Source: Streptomyces sp. LUP47B (GTDB lineage: Bacteria; Actinomycetota; Actinomycetes; Streptomycetales; Streptomycetaceae). Taken from it: DNA of 64,000 bases. Location of the stretch: positions 46,152 through 110,151 of the forward strand of contig NZ_MJAH01000024.1 of the NCBI RefSeq assembly GCF_001746295.1. Direction: 5' to 3'. Both the position numbers and the translations under genes were made by a program. Below are positions 8,476 through 17,866 of this stretch, one piece after another (the stretch's first letter is position 1; every line of letters begins with the position of its first letter). Under the pieces are notes generated by a model. That model was given only the letters and a program-made list of their open reading frames with translations, had not been told where the DNA came from and made no database searches.

Positions 8476-11433
8476 TTGGCTTTCCAGATGCCGGACCGCG
8501 GCGGAGGCCCGACGGGGCCGCGGATGAGAGTGGGCCGCCCGTCCCGGCGCGCCCGGACCCTGCTCATGACGCTGGGCGTCCTTGCCGTTCTCGGCATGGC
8601 GTTCACCATGTTCGCGGGCTTCTGGACGGACTGGCTCTGGTACCGCTCGGTGAACTACTCGTCCGTGTTCACCACCACGCTGTGGACCAAGATCGGGCTG
8701 TTCTTCGTCTTCGGGCTGCTGATGGCCCTCGCGGTCGGCTTCAACATCTGGCTGGCCCACCGGCTGCGCCCGCCGCTGAGCGCCATGTCCATGGAGCAGC
8801 AGAACCTCGATCGCTACCGGATGGGCATCGCGCCCTACAAGAAGTGGCTGCTGCTGGGGATCGTCTCCCTGGTGGGCCTGATCGCGGGCGCCTCCGCCTC
8901 CAGTCAGTGGCGGACCTGGCTGATGTGGGTCAACGGCGTCTCCTTCGGCCAGAAGGACCCGCAGTTCCACCTCGACATCTCCTTCTACACCTTCGATCTG
9001 CCCTGGTACCGGTTCCTGCTCGGCTTCGGCTTCGCCGCGGCGATCCTCTCGGTGATCGCCGCCGCGCTCACCCACTACCTGTACGGCGGTCTCAGGATCA
9101 CCTCCCCGGGTGCGCGGGCCACGGCCGCCGCGACCGGGCACCTGTCGGTGCTGCTCGGCGTCTTCGTCGCCCTGAAGGCGGTCGCGTACTGGCTCGACCG
9201 GTACGGCCTCGCGGTCAAGTCCAGCGACTTCAAGGCGACCGACAGCTGGACGGGCCTCAGGTACGTCGACGCCAACGCCTATCTGCCGGCCAAGACGATC
9301 CTGTTCTGCATCGCCGTCATCTGCGCCCTGCTGTTCTTCGCCACCCTGTGGCGGCGCACCTGGCAGCTGCCCGTGATCGGCTTCGGTCTGATGGTGCTCT
9401 CGGCGATCCTGATCGGCGGGCTCTACCCCGCGATCGTCCAGAAGTTCCAGGTCCAGCCGAATGAGCAGGCCAAGGAAGCGCCGTACGTCACGAAGAACCT
9501 CAAGGCGACGCGTGAGGCGTACGGCATCGATGACACCCAGGTCACCGAGTACGACGGCAAGTCCACCACCACGGACAAGACGAAGCTGCGCGACGACGTC
9601 GACGCCACGGCGAGCATCCGGGTCGTGGACCCCAACGTCGTCTCGCCGACGTTCCAGCAGCTCCAGCAGATGCGGAACTACTACGCGTTCCCGACCAACC
9701 TGGACGTCGACCGGTACAGCAAGGACGGCAAGAACGCCGGAGATCAGGACACGGTCATCGGTCTGCGCGAGCTGAACCTCGCCGGTATCCCGAAGAACAA
9801 CTGGATCAACGACCACTTCCGCTACACCCACGGTTACGGCGTGGTCGCCGCGAAGGGCACCGAGGCCGACGCCGAGGGCCGCCCGGTCTTCACCGAGTCC
9901 AACCTGCCGTCCAAGGGCGACCTCGGGACGTACCAGCAGCGCGTCTACTACGGCGAGAAGACCACCGAGTACTCGATCGTCGGCGGTCCCCAGAAGGAGA
10001 TCGACTACTCCGACGACGACGGTGAGAAGACCTACAGCTACAAGGCCAAGAGCGGGGTCAACCTCTCCAACCCGGTCAACCGGGCCGCGTACGCGGTGGC
10101 GTTCAGCGAGCCGCAGATCCTCTACTCGGGAGCGATCGGCGAGGGCTCCAGGATCCTGTACAACCGCACGCCCAAGCAGCGCGTCGAGGCGGTCGCCCCC
10201 TGGCTGACCATCGACGGCGACGCCTATCCGGCGGTGGTGAACGGCAAGATCCAGTGGATCGTCGACGCGTACACGACGACCAACGGCTACCCGTACTCCT
10301 CCCGCACGACCCTCGGTGACACGACGGCCGACTCGCTGACCGCGACCAACAACTCGCGCGCGGTGGTGGCCCAGCAGAACCAGGTCAACTACATCCGGAA
10401 CTCGGTGAAGGCGACCGTCGACGCGTACACCGGCGAGGTCAAGCTCTACCAGTGGGACACCAAGGATCCGGTCCTCAAGACCTGGATGAAGGCGTTCCCG
10501 GGCACGGTGGAGCCGAAGACGGACATCTCCACCGACCTGATGGCTCATCTGCGGTACCCGCAGGACCTGTTCAAGGTCCAGCGTGAGCTGCTGGCGCGCT
10601 ACCACGTCGAGGACGCGGACACCTTCCTCAGCGGCAGCGAGGTGTGGCAGGTGCCGGACGACCCGACCAACAAGTCGGGTGACGCGGTGCCGCCGTACTA
10701 CCTGAGCATGAAGATGCCCGACCAGTCGGCACAGGCGTTCTCGCTCACGACGACGTTCACGCCCAACGGCCGGGACAACCTCAGCGCGTTCATGTCGGTC
10801 GACGCCGAGGCGGGCACCGGCGACTACGGCAAGATCAGAATCCTGAAACTGCCGACCAACACCACGGTCAACGGGCCCAAACAGGTGCAGAGCCAGTTCA
10901 ACTCCGAACAGGACATCGCCGAGACCATCAGCCTCCTCAACAGAGGCGACTCCAATGTGGAGTACGGCAATCTCCTGACGGTGCCGCTCGACGGAGGACT
11001 GCTCTATGTGGAGCCGGTCTACGTACGCGGTGGTGGACTGAAGTACCCGCTGCTGCGGAAGGTGTTGGTGACCTACGGCGGCAACACCGCCTTCGAGGAC
11101 ACCCTCGACGAAGCCCTGAACAAGGTCTTCGGAGCGGTCGGTTCGACGACCCAGCCACCGGATGACGACGGCGGGACCACCAAGCCGCCGCCGACCTCCA
11201 GCAACCCGACGGTCCAAAAGGCGCTGAACGACGCCCAGAAGGCCTTCGACGCCGGCCAGGAAGCCCTGAAGAAGGGCGACTGGGAGGCGTACGGCCTGGC
11301 CCAGAAGGACCTGCAGGACGCGCTCAAGCGGGCCGAGGACGCGCAGGCCGCGGCGGACAAGAGCGGCAGCAGCGCGAAGCCCAGTAGCAGCCCGAGTCCC
11401 AGAAGCAGCCCCAGCAGTAGTCCCAGCGGCTGA
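8476..11433 (+). CDS. UPF0182 family large integral membrane protein
   Basis: The protein is 985 residues long. About seven hydrophobic helices occupy the first 330 residues (for example LLMTLGVLAVLGMAF and LFFVFGLLMALAVGF). A long extracytoplasmic domain with conserved stretches follows (DRYSKDGKNAGDQDTV, FAFSEPQILYSG-like). The last 80 residues are Pro/Ser/Lys-rich with a short predicted coiled coil. UPF0182 proteins are common in Actinobacteria and have no settled function. A TTG at 8476 is taken as the start because GAGGTG lies 6 nt before it; an ATG at 8488 is the alternative. The next feature is an initiator tRNA with no terminator between them. Confidence 0.85.
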   Translation: MAFQMPDRGGGPTGPRMRVGRPSRRARTLLMTLGVLAVLGMAFTMFAGFWTDWLWYRSVNYSSVFTTTLWTKIGLFFVFGLLMALAVGFNIWLAHRLRPPLSAMSMEQQNLDRYRMGIAPYKKWLLLGIVSLVGLIAGASASSQWRTWLMWVNGVSFGQKDPQFHLDISFYTFDLPWYRFLLGFGFAAAILSVIAAALTHYLYGGLRITSPGARATAAATGHLSVLLGVFVALKAVAYWLDRYGLAVKSSDFKATDSWTGLRYVDANAYLPAKTILFCIAVICALLFFATLWRRTWQLPVIGFGLMVLSAILIGGLYPAIVQKFQVQPNEQAKEAPYVTKNLKATREAYGIDDTQVTEYDGKSTTTDKTKLRDDVDATASIRVVDPNVVSPTFQQLQQMRNYYAFPTNLDVDRYSKDGKNAGDQDTVIGLRELNLAGIPKNNWINDHFRYTHGYGVVAAKGTEADAEGRPVFTESNLPSKGDLGTYQQRVYYGEKTTEYSIVGGPQKEIDYSDDDGEKTYSYKAKSGVNLSNPVNRAAYAVAFSEPQILYSGAIGEGSRILYNRTPKQRVEAVAPWLTIDGDAYPAVVNGKIQWIVDAYTTTNGYPYSSRTTLGDTTADSLTATNNSRAVVAQQNQVNYIRNSVKATVDAYTGEVKLYQWDTKDPVLKTWMKAFPGTVEPKTDISTDLMAHLRYPQDLFKVQRELLARYHVEDADTFLSGSEVWQVPDDPTNKSGDAVPPYYLSMKMPDQSAQAFSLTTTFTPNGRDNLSAFMSVDAEAGTGDYGKIRILKLPTNTTVNGPKQVQSQFNSEQDIAETISLLNRGDSNVEYGNLLTVPLDGGLLYVEPVYVRGGGLKYPLLRKVLVTYGGNTAFEDTLDEALNKVFGAVGSTTQPPDDDGGTTKPPPTSSNPTVQKALNDAQKAFDAGQEALKKGDWEAYGLAQKDLQDALKRAEDAQAAADKSGSSAKPSSSPSPRSSPSSSPSG

Positions 11434-11487
11434 GCAGCCGCTGGTCAAATGCCCACCCCGCGCCGTGATACGGTTGCAACACAACGG

Positions 11488-11561
11488 CGCGGGGTGGAGC
11501 AGCTCGGTAGCTCGCTGGGCTCATAACCCAGAGGTCGCAGGTTCAAATCCTGTCCCCGCTA
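11488..11561 (+). tRNA. initiator tRNA-fMet (CAU), copy 1
   Basis: The cloverleaf folds with anticodon CAT in CTCATAA, a T arm GGTTCAAATCC and a D arm AGCTCGGTAGCT. Two initiator hallmarks are visible: an unpaired C1-U72 at the acceptor end and three G-C pairs (GGG/CCC) at the bottom of the anticodon stem. CCA is not encoded. It is identical to the second copy at 13675. Confidence 0.95.
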
Positions 11562-11568
11562 CTGAAAA

Positions 11569-11604
11569 CGAAGGCCCGGATCCTCAAGAGGATCCGGGCC
11601 TTCG
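11569..11604 (+). terminator. terminator after initiator tRNA copy 1
   Basis: A near-perfect stem of at least 15 bp (CGAAGGCCCGGATCC and complement) with a loop of about 6 nt starts 8 nt after the tRNA. It probably ends the tRNA transcript. Confidence 0.75.
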
Positions 11605-11768
11605 TGATGTGCGAACGCATGTGCCGACCCCGAGGACGGCCGTGCCGCCTCGGGGAGTTGAGGGTGACCGTGTTTGACTTGTCTCTCTGTGGGCATGTCG
11701 ACAAAACGCTGAAGTGACCTCACTGGCTGCGGTATACCAGGTGTACCCGGGTTGCAGGTGGTGCGACG

Positions 11769-13604
11769 ATGGACGTTATGGGGGACAAGGCAACTCTGTT
11801 GGAGACAGGGAGTTTTGTGCAGCCTGCCGACTTTTCGGAGTCGACGGGCGACTTGTCGCAGCCCATGGACCGGGACGAAACCGGGGAGGCTGCCGAGGAG
11901 GCACGTCAGCGTCTTGCCGCGCAGACCGGTGACGTCGAGGCGATGAGCGTCCTCGGCGCCCTCCTGCTGCGCCGCGGTGACCTCGACGGAGCCGAGCCCC
12001 ATCTGCGTGCCGCCACCGCCGCGGGCGACCGGGCCGCCGCCAACAACCTGGGTGTCCTGCTGCACCAGCGCGGTTACGCCGAGGACGCCGCCGGCTGGTG
12101 GCGGATCGCCGCCGTCGCCGGATCCGCCGCGGCCGCGCACGCACTGGGACGCCACCACCGTGAGCGGGGCGACGAGCCCGCCGCCGAGTACTGGCTGCGC
12201 CAGTCCGCCGAGCAGGGGCACGCGCTGGGCGCCTACGCGCTCGCCGACCTCCTGGAGCACCGCGCGGACACGGGCGCCGAACAGTGGATGCGGATCGCCG
12301 CCGAGCGGGGGCACCGGGAGGCGGCCTACCGGCTGGCCCGCGCGCTCGACCGCCGGCTGGGTCCCGAGGGGGACGTCGGGGACGACCACGGTGCCGGGGC
12401 CGAGGCCGAGCAGTGGTACCGGCAGGCCGCCGCGCGGGGACACCGTCGGGCGGCGCTGCATCTCGGGGCGATACTGGAGCGGCGCGGTGCGCTCAAGGAG
12501 GCCGGGCGCTGGTATCTGACGTCCGCCAAGGACGGGGAGGCACGGGCCGCCTGCGCCCTGGGGTTCCTGCTGCGGGACGCCGGTGACACCGAGAGCGCCG
12601 CCGTGTGGTGGCTGCGCGCCGCCCAGGACGGGGACGGCAACGCGGCCAACGCGCTGGGCGCCCTGCACGCCGAGCGCGGCGAGTCGCAGACCGCCGAGCG
12701 CTGGTACCGGGCGGCGATGGACGCCGGTGACGACAACGGCGCGTACAACCTGGGGCTGCTCTGCGCCGAGCAGGGGCGGACCGCGCAGGCCGAGCAGTGG
12801 TACCGGCGGGCCGCGTACGCGGGGCACCGGGAGGCGGCCAACGCGCTCGCCATTCTGCTGCTCCAGGGCGGGGACACGGCCGGGGCGGAGCCCTGGTTCT
12901 CCAAGGCCGCGGAGGCCGGGAGCGTCGACGCCGCGTTCAACCTCGGGATCCTGTTCGCCGGGCGGGGCGAGGAGGCCGTCGCGCTGCGGTGGTACGAGCG
13001 GGCGGCCGCCGCCGGGCACACCGAGGCCGCGCTGCAGGTGGGCATCGCCCGGCTGCGGGACGGGGACGAGACGGAGGCCGAGCGGCACCTGCGGTGTGCG
13101 GCGGGGGGCGGCAGCGCGGAGGCCGCGTACCGGCTGGCGACCGTGCTGGACGCCCGGCGGCCGCCGGTGCCCGCGCACTCGCTCGGTGAGCCGGTGCACA
13201 CGGGCAAGAGCGAGTGCGAGGAGTGGTACGAGCGGGCTGCCTCCCAGGGCCACCGGCGCGCTCAGGTCCGTGTGGGCATGCTCGCCGCCGCTCGGGGTGA
13301 CGTCGTGGAGGCGGCCCGCTGGTACCGGGAGGCCGCGGAGGCGGGTTCCCGGAACGGGGCCTTCAATCTGGGGCTGCTGCTCGCCAGGGAGGGAAGCGAC
13401 CCGGAGGCCGCCGTGTGGTGGACCCGGGCGGCCGACGCGGGGCACGGACGGGCGGCGTTGCGGTTGGCGCTCGTCTACGCGCGTCGGGGCGAGCTGGCCG
13501 AGGGGCAGCGGTGGGCCGACCGGGCGGTGGCCCTGGGGCCGGCCGAGGTGTCCGAGCGGGCCGCTCGGCTGCGGGACGCGCTGCGTGAGGAGCTGTCGGC
13601 GTAG
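11769..13604 (+). CDS. Sel1/TPR-like repeat protein
   Basis: The 611-residue protein is built from about a dozen Sel1-like helical repeats of roughly 36 residues, with the recurring core A-E-x-W-Y-R-x-A-A-x-x-G-H-x-x-A-A-x-x-L-G. An acidic N-terminal region of about 50 residues precedes them. No signal peptide, membrane segment or enzymatic domain is seen, so it is probably a cytoplasmic scaffold or adaptor. The ATG at 11769 has an AGGTGG site 7 nt upstream; a second ATG three codons later has none. The gene is alone between two identical initiator tRNA genes. Partner and pathway are unknown. Confidence 0.85.
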   Translation: MDVMGDKATLLETGSFVQPADFSESTGDLSQPMDRDETGEAAEEARQRLAAQTGDVEAMSVLGALLLRRGDLDGAEPHLRAATAAGDRAAANNLGVLLHQRGYAEDAAGWWRIAAVAGSAAAAHALGRHHRERGDEPAAEYWLRQSAEQGHALGAYALADLLEHRADTGAEQWMRIAAERGHREAAYRLARALDRRLGPEGDVGDDHGAGAEAEQWYRQAAARGHRRAALHLGAILERRGALKEAGRWYLTSAKDGEARAACALGFLLRDAGDTESAAVWWLRAAQDGDGNAANALGALHAERGESQTAERWYRAAMDAGDDNGAYNLGLLCAEQGRTAQAEQWYRRAAYAGHREAANALAILLLQGGDTAGAEPWFSKAAEAGSVDAAFNLGILFAGRGEEAVALRWYERAAAAGHTEAALQVGIARLRDGDETEAERHLRCAAGGGSAEAAYRLATVLDARRPPVPAHSLGEPVHTGKSECEEWYERAASQGHRRAQVRVGMLAAARGDVVEAARWYREAAEAGSRNGAFNLGLLLAREGSDPEAAVWWTRAADAGHGRAALRLALVYARRGELAEGQRWADRAVALGPAEVSERAARLRDALREELSA

Positions 13605-13632
13605 CGCTCCGCGGCGGGGCGACGGAAGCGAT

Positions 13633-13662
13633 TTGCCTCTGGCCTCCTCCTTCACGTAACGT
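13633..13662 (+). promoter_or_regulatory. promoter for initiator tRNA copy 2
   Basis: TTGCCT and TAACGT are separated by 18 nt and end 12 nt before the tRNA. This fits a vegetative (HrdB-type) promoter. Confidence 0.6.
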
Positions 13663-13674
13663 TGCATTCATCGC

Positions 13675-13748
13675 CGCGGGGTGGAGCAGCTCGGTAGCTC
13701 GCTGGGCTCATAACCCAGAGGTCGCAGGTTCAAATCCTGTCCCCGCTA
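13675..13748 (+). tRNA. initiator tRNA-fMet (CAU), copy 2
   Basis: The sequence is base-for-base identical to copy 1, with C1-U72 mismatch, GGG/CCC anticodon stem pairs and no encoded CCA. Identity extends 4 nt past the gene (CTGA) and then stops. Confidence 0.95.
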
Positions 13749-13755
13749 CTGATGG

Positions 13756-13791
13756 CCGAGGGCCGGAATCCGAAAGGGTTCCGGCCCTCGG
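13756..13791. terminator. terminator between initiator tRNA copy 2 and the convergent ABC operon
   Basis: A 16-bp stem (one G-T wobble) with loop GAAA lies between the tRNA and the stop of the substrate-binding protein gene. It can serve both directions. Confidence 0.75.
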
Positions 13792-13797
13792 TGTTTC

Positions 13798-14943
13798 TCA
13801 GGGGCGATGGCCCACCGCCTCCTCGTACAGGGTTCTGTTCACCGTCTTCGACTCCGGCAGCGGCTCGCCCGCCGCCACGCCCTGTGACGTGTACGCCGCC
13901 TGCAGCCGGTCCGTCGTGCCGGACCTGATCTCCCAGTCCATGCGCAGGGACGGGGTGGACCTGAGGATCGCCTCGTCGGTCTTCAGGAGTTTCGCCAGGT
14001 AGGTGACGAAGGTCGCATCCGACTTGTAGTCGGCCGCGAAGTAGGTGTTCACCGTGCGGATGTACGCCCGCAGCAGGGCGACCCCGGCGTCCACGTCGTC
14101 GTTCAGCAGTCCGGGACCGTAGAGCATGCCGCCCAAGGGCTCGCCGAGCGGCTGGCCGCCCAGGAAGGCGTAGCCGGGCTCGCCGTCCACCCTGCGCCAG
14201 ACCGGGTCCAGCAGCCAGGCCGAGTCGACACCGCCGTTCTGCAGGGCCGTGAGGACGTCGGCCGAACCGAGCTGCTGGTACTGGATCTCGTCGAGGCCGC
14301 CGCCGTGCCGTTCGAGGGCCTTCTCCATGGGATACGCGATCACCGAGCCCTTGCCGATCATCGTGCCCATCCTGCGGCCGGCCATCTTCACCTGGTCGCC
14401 GCTCTCGCCGTCCTTCAGCCGCACCCACAGGCCGCTCTTGGACTTGGGGTCGGGCGAGAAGTTCGCGGCGACCCAGCGGATGTCGAAACCGCCCCGGAGG
14501 CCGTTCATGACCGCCGCCTCGGGGGCCGCCCACAGCGCGTCGATGTCGCCCTTGGCGAGGAGGGGCAGCGAGTCCGGGGTCGGCAGCACCTTCAGGGTGA
14601 CCTCCAGGCCCTCCTTCTTGAACTCGCCTTTGTCCAGCGCCACTTGGAGTGGTGCCACGTACTCCGCGCTCAGTGTGCCCGTAGCGATCGTGATCTTGCG
14701 GGGCTCGGGGAGAGGGACGGGGGCAGGGGTGCCGGGCTCGCAGCGGGCCGGGGTGCGGGTCGCGGAGAGGTCGGCGGGGTCCGTCCAGGAGTTCGCGCCG
14801 CAGCCCGCCACCGGGCGGACGGTCCGCGTGCCGCCCCCGCCCGCCTTCGACTCCGAGCTCCTCGCGTCATGTGACGCCGTGCAGGCCGGTGACGTCAGCA
14901 GGATGGCTGCGGTCAGTGCTGCGCCGTAGAACCGTGTTTTCAC
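13798..14943 (-). CDS. ABC transporter substrate-binding lipoprotein (NMT1/SsuA-like)
   Basis: The 381-residue protein has a lipoprotein signal peptide with lipobox SPAC near residue 21 and then a Gly-rich linker. The ligand-binding domain of the nitrate/sulfonate/taurine class follows (KITIATGTLSAEYVAPLQVAL, LLAKGDIDALWAAPEA, QNGGVDSAWLLDPVWR). It is third in a three-gene operon, and its GTG overlaps the permease stop (GTGA). Lipid-anchored binding proteins deliver the ligand to the permease. The substrate is not deducible; sulfonates, nitrate or thiamine precursors are all handled by relatives. Confidence 0.85.
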   Translation of the reverse strand: MKTRFYGAALTAAILLTSPACTASHDARSSESKAGGGGTRTVRPVAGCGANSWTDPADLSATRTPARCEPGTPAPVPLPEPRKITIATGTLSAEYVAPLQVALDKGEFKKEGLEVTLKVLPTPDSLPLLAKGDIDALWAAPEAAVMNGLRGGFDIRWVAANFSPDPKSKSGLWVRLKDGESGDQVKMAGRRMGTMIGKGSVIAYPMEKALERHGGGLDEIQYQQLGSADVLTALQNGGVDSAWLLDPVWRRVDGEPGYAFLGGQPLGEPLGGMLYGPGLLNDDVDAGVALLRAYIRTVNTYFAADYKSDATFVTYLAKLLKTDEAILRSTPSLRMDWEIRSGTTDRLQAAYTSQGVAAGEPLPESKTVNRTLYEEAVGHRP

Positions 14944-15796
14944 GACTGGCCCCTTCCGCGGTCCCTCGGTGCCCACGGGGTGAGCAGGCGGCCCACGACG
15001 CGGACCAGTTCGGAGAAGAGGACTCCCAGGGCGGCCACGCAGACGATGCCGACGAACATCACGTCGTTCTGGAACAGGGCGCGTGAGTCGAAGATCAGGT
15101 GGCCCAGGCCGTTCGTCGCGGCGATCTGTTCCGAGGCGACGATCACCAGGACCGCCACGCCCGCCGCGATCCGGGCGCCGACCAGGACGGACGGGAGGGA
15201 GGCGGGGAGCAGGACGTGGCGGAACATCTGCCACGGTGAGGCGCCGAAGACCTGGCCCGCGTCGCGGTGGCCGGAGGGGATCGAGATCACCGCCGACATC
15301 GTCTGGATCCACACGAAGAAGAAGACCGTCGCCGCCACGAGGGCGATCTGAGGGCCCTCGCCCAGGCCGAACATGTTGAGGAAGACGGGGAGCAGGGCCA
15401 GTTTCGGTACTACGTACAGGGCGTCCAGCAGGGGTTCCAGGGCTGCCCGCACCAGAGGCAGCGAGCCCATCAGCAGGCCGAGCGCGTAGCCCGTGGCCGT
15501 GCCGATCGCGTAGCCCGCCAGGACGCGTTGCGTGGTCGCCCACACGTCCGGCCACAGGTCGCCGGCCGCCGCGCGGTCCCAGCCGTCGGCGAGGATCGTG
15601 GAGGGGGCGGGGTAGACGCGGTCGTCCAGCCAGGCCTGGGTGGCGGCCAGCTGCCACAGGAGGACCAGGAGCAGCGGGACCGCTGTCGCCAGGGCCAGTT
15701 CCAGGGCTCGTCTGCGGCGGTGGGTGCGTACCGGGTGCAGCTCTTCCGGGCCCGGGCGGCGTACGAGTACGGAGACCTTCTCGGGAGCCATGGTCG

Positions 15797-15800
<4 letters not shown>
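14940..15800 (-). CDS. ABC transporter permease (SsuC/TauC-like)
   Basis: The 286-residue protein has about six transmembrane helices and the cytoplasmic EAA loop region (QVFGASPWQMFRHVLLPASLPSVLVGAR) that docks the ATPase. The first helix (ALATAVPLLLVLLWQLAAT) follows a basic stretch. ATG and the upstream stop overlap (ATGA), and its own stop overlaps the binding-protein start, so the three genes are tightly coupled. The family imports sulfonate, nitrate, taurine or similar anions. Confidence 0.88.
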
Positions 15801-16633
<833 letters not shown>

Positions 16634-16723
16634 GGTTGCTCCTTGCGGAGTTCGGTACGGAGAGGGGGTGGCCGCATGACGATATGACGGTCCGTCAGAT
16701 TCAGGAACCCCGTGGGCAGCACA

Positions 16724-16756
16724 AAGCCCCGGCGTCCGCGAAGGATGCCGGGGCTT
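16724..16756 (-). terminator. terminator after the Fur-family gene
   Basis: A 10-bp perfect stem (AAGCCCCGGC and complement), extended by weaker pairs, lies just past the stop of the Fur-family gene. Confidence 0.65.
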
Positions 16757-16775
16757 GGTGATGCGGTGAAGACCG

Positions 16776-17192
16776 TTACGCCGCCGCGCAGTTCGGGCAG
16801 ACGCCCCGGTACGTGACCTCGACGCCCGAGACTGTGAAGCCGAAGCGCTCCGAGTCGGGAAGCTCGGTCAGCGGGTCGCCCGTGGGGTGGACGTCCCGGA
16901 TGGCGCCGCACTGGGCGCAGACCAGGTGGTGGTGCGGTCGGTGGGCGTTCGGGTCGTACCTCTTGGCGCGCTTGTCGGTGGCGACCTCGAGCACCTCGCC
17001 GAGGGTGACCAGTTCGCCCAGCGTGTTGTAGACGGTCGCCCGGGAGATCTCGGGCAGCTTGGCCACGGCGCGCGCGTGGACCTCGTCGGCCGTCAGGTGG
17101 ACGTGTTCGCCGTCGAGGACCTCGGCCACGACGCGCCGCTGCGCGGTCATCCGCCAGCCGCGGCCGCGCAGTCGTTCCAAAAGGTCGCTCAT
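16776..17192 (-). CDS. Fur family transcriptional regulator
   Basis: The 138-residue protein has an N-terminal winged helix (MTAQRRVVAEVL, LTADEVHARA, SRATVYNTLGEL). The C-terminal dimer domain carries HHHLVCAQCG and a second CxxC (GVCPNC), which together form the structural zinc site of this family. Fur relatives sense Fe, Zn, Ni or peroxide; the inducer cannot be named from sequence. The gene is followed by a hairpin. A palindrome at 17251-17271, about 60 nt upstream of the start, may be its operator. The importer operon beyond the terminator is not an obvious target. Confidence 0.9.
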   Translation of the reverse strand: MSDLLERLRGRGWRMTAQRRVVAEVLDGEHVHLTADEVHARAVAKLPEISRATVYNTLGELVTLGEVLEVATDKRAKRYDPNAHRPHHHLVCAQCGAIRDVHPTGDPLTELPDSERFGFTVSGVEVTYRGVCPNCAAA

Positions 17193-17250
17193 GCGTCCCA
17201 GCCTAACAGCAAGGGACCAGAATCCGAATGGGTGTGATTTTGGATGCCTA

Positions 17251-17271
17251 CTGGACTTGGATCGAGTCCAG
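17251..17271. promoter_or_regulatory. 7-7-7 palindrome upstream of the Fur-family gene
   Basis: CTGGACT and AGTCCAG flank a 7-nt centre. It lies between the CBS gene stop and the Fur gene start. It may be an autoregulatory operator or a weak terminator for the CBS gene. Confidence 0.35.
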
Positions 17272-17272
17272 A

Positions 17273-17671
17273 TCAGGAGCGGGCCGGTACGCGCTGTCGG
17301 ACGGGTGCCCAGCAGCGGATGATGTCGCGGACCGAGACGATGCCCGCGGGCTCGCCGTGGTCCAGGACGATGAGGTGCCGGAAGCCGCCGTGGGTCATCG
17401 CCTGCGCCGCCTCCTCCAGGGTCCAGGTCGGGGCGGCGAAGACGACGTCGGTGGTGGTGTGGGCGTGGGCGTACTCCGCGTCCGGGCTCTGGCCGAGCCC
17501 CACGGAGTTGAGGATGTCGCGCTCGGTCAGTATGCCGATACCGGTGCCGTCGGGATCGAGGACCACGGCCGCGCCCACCCGGCGGGTGGACATCAGGGCG
17601 GCGGCCTGGCGGAGAGTGTGGGCGGGGCCGATGGTGAGGACCACCGTGCTCATGGCGTCGCGGACGAGCAT
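17273..17671 (-). CDS. CBS-domain pair protein
   Basis: The 132-residue protein consists of two CBS motifs in tandem (AMSTVVLTIGPAHTLRQAAALM with GAAVVLDPDGTGIGILTERDI, and the later FRHLIVLDHGEPAGIVSVRDI). Such stand-alone pairs bind adenine nucleotides or related ligands and often act as energy sensors. No other domain is fused. The start is preceded by AGGAGGTGA at a longer spacing than usual (about 10 nt). It is co-directional with the Fur gene, with an 80-nt gap holding a palindrome. Its target protein is unknown. Confidence 0.88.
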   Translation of the reverse strand: MLVRDAMSTVVLTIGPAHTLRQAAALMSTRRVGAAVVLDPDGTGIGILTERDILNSVGLGQSPDAEYAHAHTTTDVVFAAPTWTLEEAAQAMTHGGFRHLIVLDHGEPAGIVSVRDIIRCWAPVRQRVPARS

Positions 17672-17704
17672 GGGTTCGCTGTCACCTCCTGGGAGCCGGT
17701 GTTA

Positions 17705-17728
17705 GTTCACCGGTTCACAAGTTCACAA
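17705..17728. repeat. three tandem 8-bp GTTCAC repeats upstream of the CBS gene
   Basis: GTTCACCG, GTTCACAA and GTTCACAA follow each other without gaps, about 35 nt upstream of the CBS-protein start. The regular 8-bp period suggests a regulator site; no binding protein is known. Confidence 0.4.
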
Positions 17729-17866
17729 ATGAGGGTCCTCTCAGAGTCGCAGGTAAAGCGAGGGTCAACAAGAGGGCGCGCGCCGCCGATTGAGGGCGTG
17801 CGCGCTCAGATGTGCTCCCCGGAAGCGCCCCTCGGTCTCCGTCAGCGGCTTTCCGTCAGCGACTCT

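Noticed and set aside
11559..13667. A 702-codon open frame antisense to the Sel1-repeat gene
   Set aside because: Its composition is that of an antisense shadow of a GC-rich gene, it covers two tRNA-flanking terminators, and it has no recognisable domain.
13798..15657. A 619-codon open frame on the minus strand that joins the substrate-binding protein to upstream sequence
   Set aside because: The upstream half is a shadow of the permease gene. The lipoprotein signal peptide and GTGA overlap show the real start at 14943.
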